A stretch of 64,000 nt of DNA, from contig NZ_CP054150.1 in the NCBI RefSeq assembly GCF_021310995.1, forward strand, positions 248,001-312,000, in the 5' to 3' direction. A program made the translations under genes and the position numbers. Each line of letters begins with the position of its first letter. Positions within the stretch are counted from its first letter, which is position 1. Under the pieces are notes generated by a model. The model was not told the origin of the DNA, did not search any database, and saw nothing but the letters and a program-made list of their open reading frames with translations. Shown here one piece after another: positions 63,090 to 64,000 of this stretch. This DNA is from Agrobacterium vaccinii (GTDB lineage Bacteria > Pseudomonadota > Alphaproteobacteria > Rhizobiales > Rhizobiaceae).

Positions 63090-63509
63090 ATGAGGGCGCC
63101 GATCCGTTCCCATGGGTTCGACAAACCGTCAGACCTTGAAGACGAACTTTCTCAACTGGATGATGACGTGAAAGCAACGCCGACAAAACCATCCGCCCGC
63201 GCCAAGCCGCCGCAAAAACCTGGCATCGACGCATCGTTGCGCCGCGAGATAGAAGACCTGCGCCGCGATATCGACACCATCCGCAAGCAGGTGGAAGAGC
63301 TTCAGGAGGCGCAGTCGTGCGCGATGCGTTCCGCGTCACCCCGCCAGAACGCATCGCGCCACAGCACAGATATCGCCAATTGGCTACCGGTCGTCCGCTC
63401 CGTCGCCATCACCTCGCTGGCAGGCCGCATCTTCGCGTCCTCCCCCGTCATGGCACTTTTGGTCGCAGCCGTTCCATTCGCTCTCGGTCTTTCTGCCGGG
63501 TCGAAATAA
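63090..63509 (+). CDS. Small coiled-coil plus C-terminal membrane helix protein, hypothetical
   Basis: A 139 residue frame beginning MRAPIRSHGFDKPSDLEDEL. Residues about 45-75 (SLRREIEDLRRDIDTIRKQV) form a coiled coil; after a polar linker the last 30 residues are hydrophobic (VMALLVAAVPFALGLSAG). GAGAGGAAAATTGC precedes the ATG. Coding appearance is good in the first 80 residues. No family recognised. It is the last gene in the window. Confidence 0.6.
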   Translation: MRAPIRSHGFDKPSDLEDELSQLDDDVKATPTKPSARAKPPQKPGIDASLRREIEDLRRDIDTIRKQVEELQEAQSCAMRSASPRQNASRHSTDIANWLPVVRSVAITSLAGRIFASSPVMALLVAAVPFALGLSAGSK

Positions 63510-63639
63510 GCACTATTCCTGTCAGACAGACTGCCTGCGGCCCGCCCAATGCGGGCCGTTTGCATGTCCGCAGATACGTTTTGTAAAAATATCTTTTTTA
63601 AAACAGATGCTTACTCAAAAAATGCAAAATAATCCAAAA

Positions 63640-63960
63640 ATCTTTCTCAATGGCACCAAAACCGCCCGCACAATGCCCCTGCTTCCGCCACCAAACTGTA
63701 TCGCGAGACAGTGAGGTGGCGGGGCTGGTGCGCAATTGTCTGGCTGTAACGTGCGGTCAGATATGTCGGGCCATCGAAGGGCTGACCCGTCGACACCAGA
63801 AGGGCGTCGGGTCAGCCCGACTTCTCATGTGCAAAACACATGGGAGGAATACATGCCTTGAAGGCAGCGCATGGTCCCGGAGTGTTGATCCGGCCAGGAC
63901 GATGCGTGTTGCCTGAAGGTGTGCGTGCAGGAAATGAAATGGGGATAGCGATATCCCCGC
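63640..63960. ncRNA. Candidate structured non-coding RNA locus B
   Basis: Beyond the last gene the sequence contains a chain of exact stems: CCGCCACC/GGTGGCGG (63685 and 63715) with inner CTGT/ACAG; an 11 bp stem GGGCTGACCCG/CGGGTCAGCCC (63779 and 63808); CATGTG/CACATG (63826 and 63837); TGCC/GGCA (63854 and 63863); GCAT-GTCC-CCGGA with TCCGG-GGAC-ATGC (63869-63905); GGGGATA, loop GCGA, TATCCCC (63941-63958). It starts with a block related to locus A. It may continue past the window end. Strand undecided; no class recognised. Confidence 0.4.
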
Positions 63961-64000
63961 AGTCCGAAGGCCACGCAAATGCGGATGCCAACAGACTTAC

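Noticed and set aside
63650..63978. Frames of 73-88 codons on both strands in locus B
   Set aside because: They cross every stem, have no start context and no protein pattern.

Overview
The window looks like a chromosomal segment of a Rhizobiaceae alphaproteobacterium, most likely Agrobacterium or a close Rhizobium relative. Reasons: the rhizobial type rhamnose locus (DeoR regulator, ABC transporter, aldolase-dehydrogenase fusion RhaD, RhaI); gcrA with clustered GANTC sites; the order phoR-pstSCAB-phoU-phoB followed by gcrA, argD, argF and hslO; a SAM-II riboswitch in front of metZ; a podJ gene with Sel1 repeats and a peptidoglycan-binding end next to an acyl-CoA dehydrogenase/thiolase/FadB cluster; and the GC-rich palindromic repeats typical of this family. 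No species call is possible from the sequence alone.

Layout. 1-8.7 kb: rhamnose uptake and catabolism, with rhaR-S-T-P-Q reading left and rhaD and rhaI reading right from a shared promoter region that holds a long inverted repeat; a Pmp3 type mini-membrane protein lies antisense between rhaD and rhaI. 8.7-11 kb: a small membrane protein, a toxin-first HigBA pair with its operator, tRNA-Thr and a nitronate monooxygenase-like gene. 11-21.7 kb: PPK2 polyphosphate kinase and the complete phosphate regulon core with a clear Pho box ahead of pstS. 21.7-28.2 kb: cold shock protein, two small basic proteins, gcrA, argD, argF, hslO. 28.2-33 kb: tannase family enzyme, apaG, metZ with its SAM-II riboswitch and terminator, dcd and tRNA-Gly. 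33-35.6 kb: an AT-richer decayed island beside tRNA-Gly: an integrase tail, a frameshifted orphan gene and a complete 849 bp IS5 family element. 35.9-48.5 kb: ordinary chromosome (BA14K protein, GT2 glycosyltransferase, periplasmic binding protein, S24 regulator, response regulator, pyrD, CAP lipoprotein, methyltransferase, YitT, ligase-associated helicase and PdeM). 48.5-50.25 kb: a 1.7 kb stretch without convincing genes, rich in repeats and nested stems. 50.25-56 kb: TauE/TIGR02186 pair and podJ. 56.5-62.1 kb: fatty acid beta-oxidation operon. 62.4-64 kb: two small proteins and a second stem-rich non-coding stretch.

How it works together. RhaSTPQ imports L-rhamnose; RhaI and RhaD (with kinase and mutarotase genes expected just outside the left edge) degrade it; RhaR probably controls both sides. 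PhoR/PhoB sense phosphate through PstSCAB and PhoU, and PPK2 stores or mobilises polyphosphate. The acyl-CoA dehydrogenase, thiolase and FadB form one degradative unit whose promoter shares a 16 bp core with the nitronate monooxygenase promoter 45 kb away, suggesting one regulator for both.

The least explained parts are two stem-rich non-coding loci (about 48888-49690 and 63640-63960) that share a related starting block; these are my best candidates for undescribed structured RNAs. All functional calls are from reading the sequence and translations; no database search or folding programme was run.
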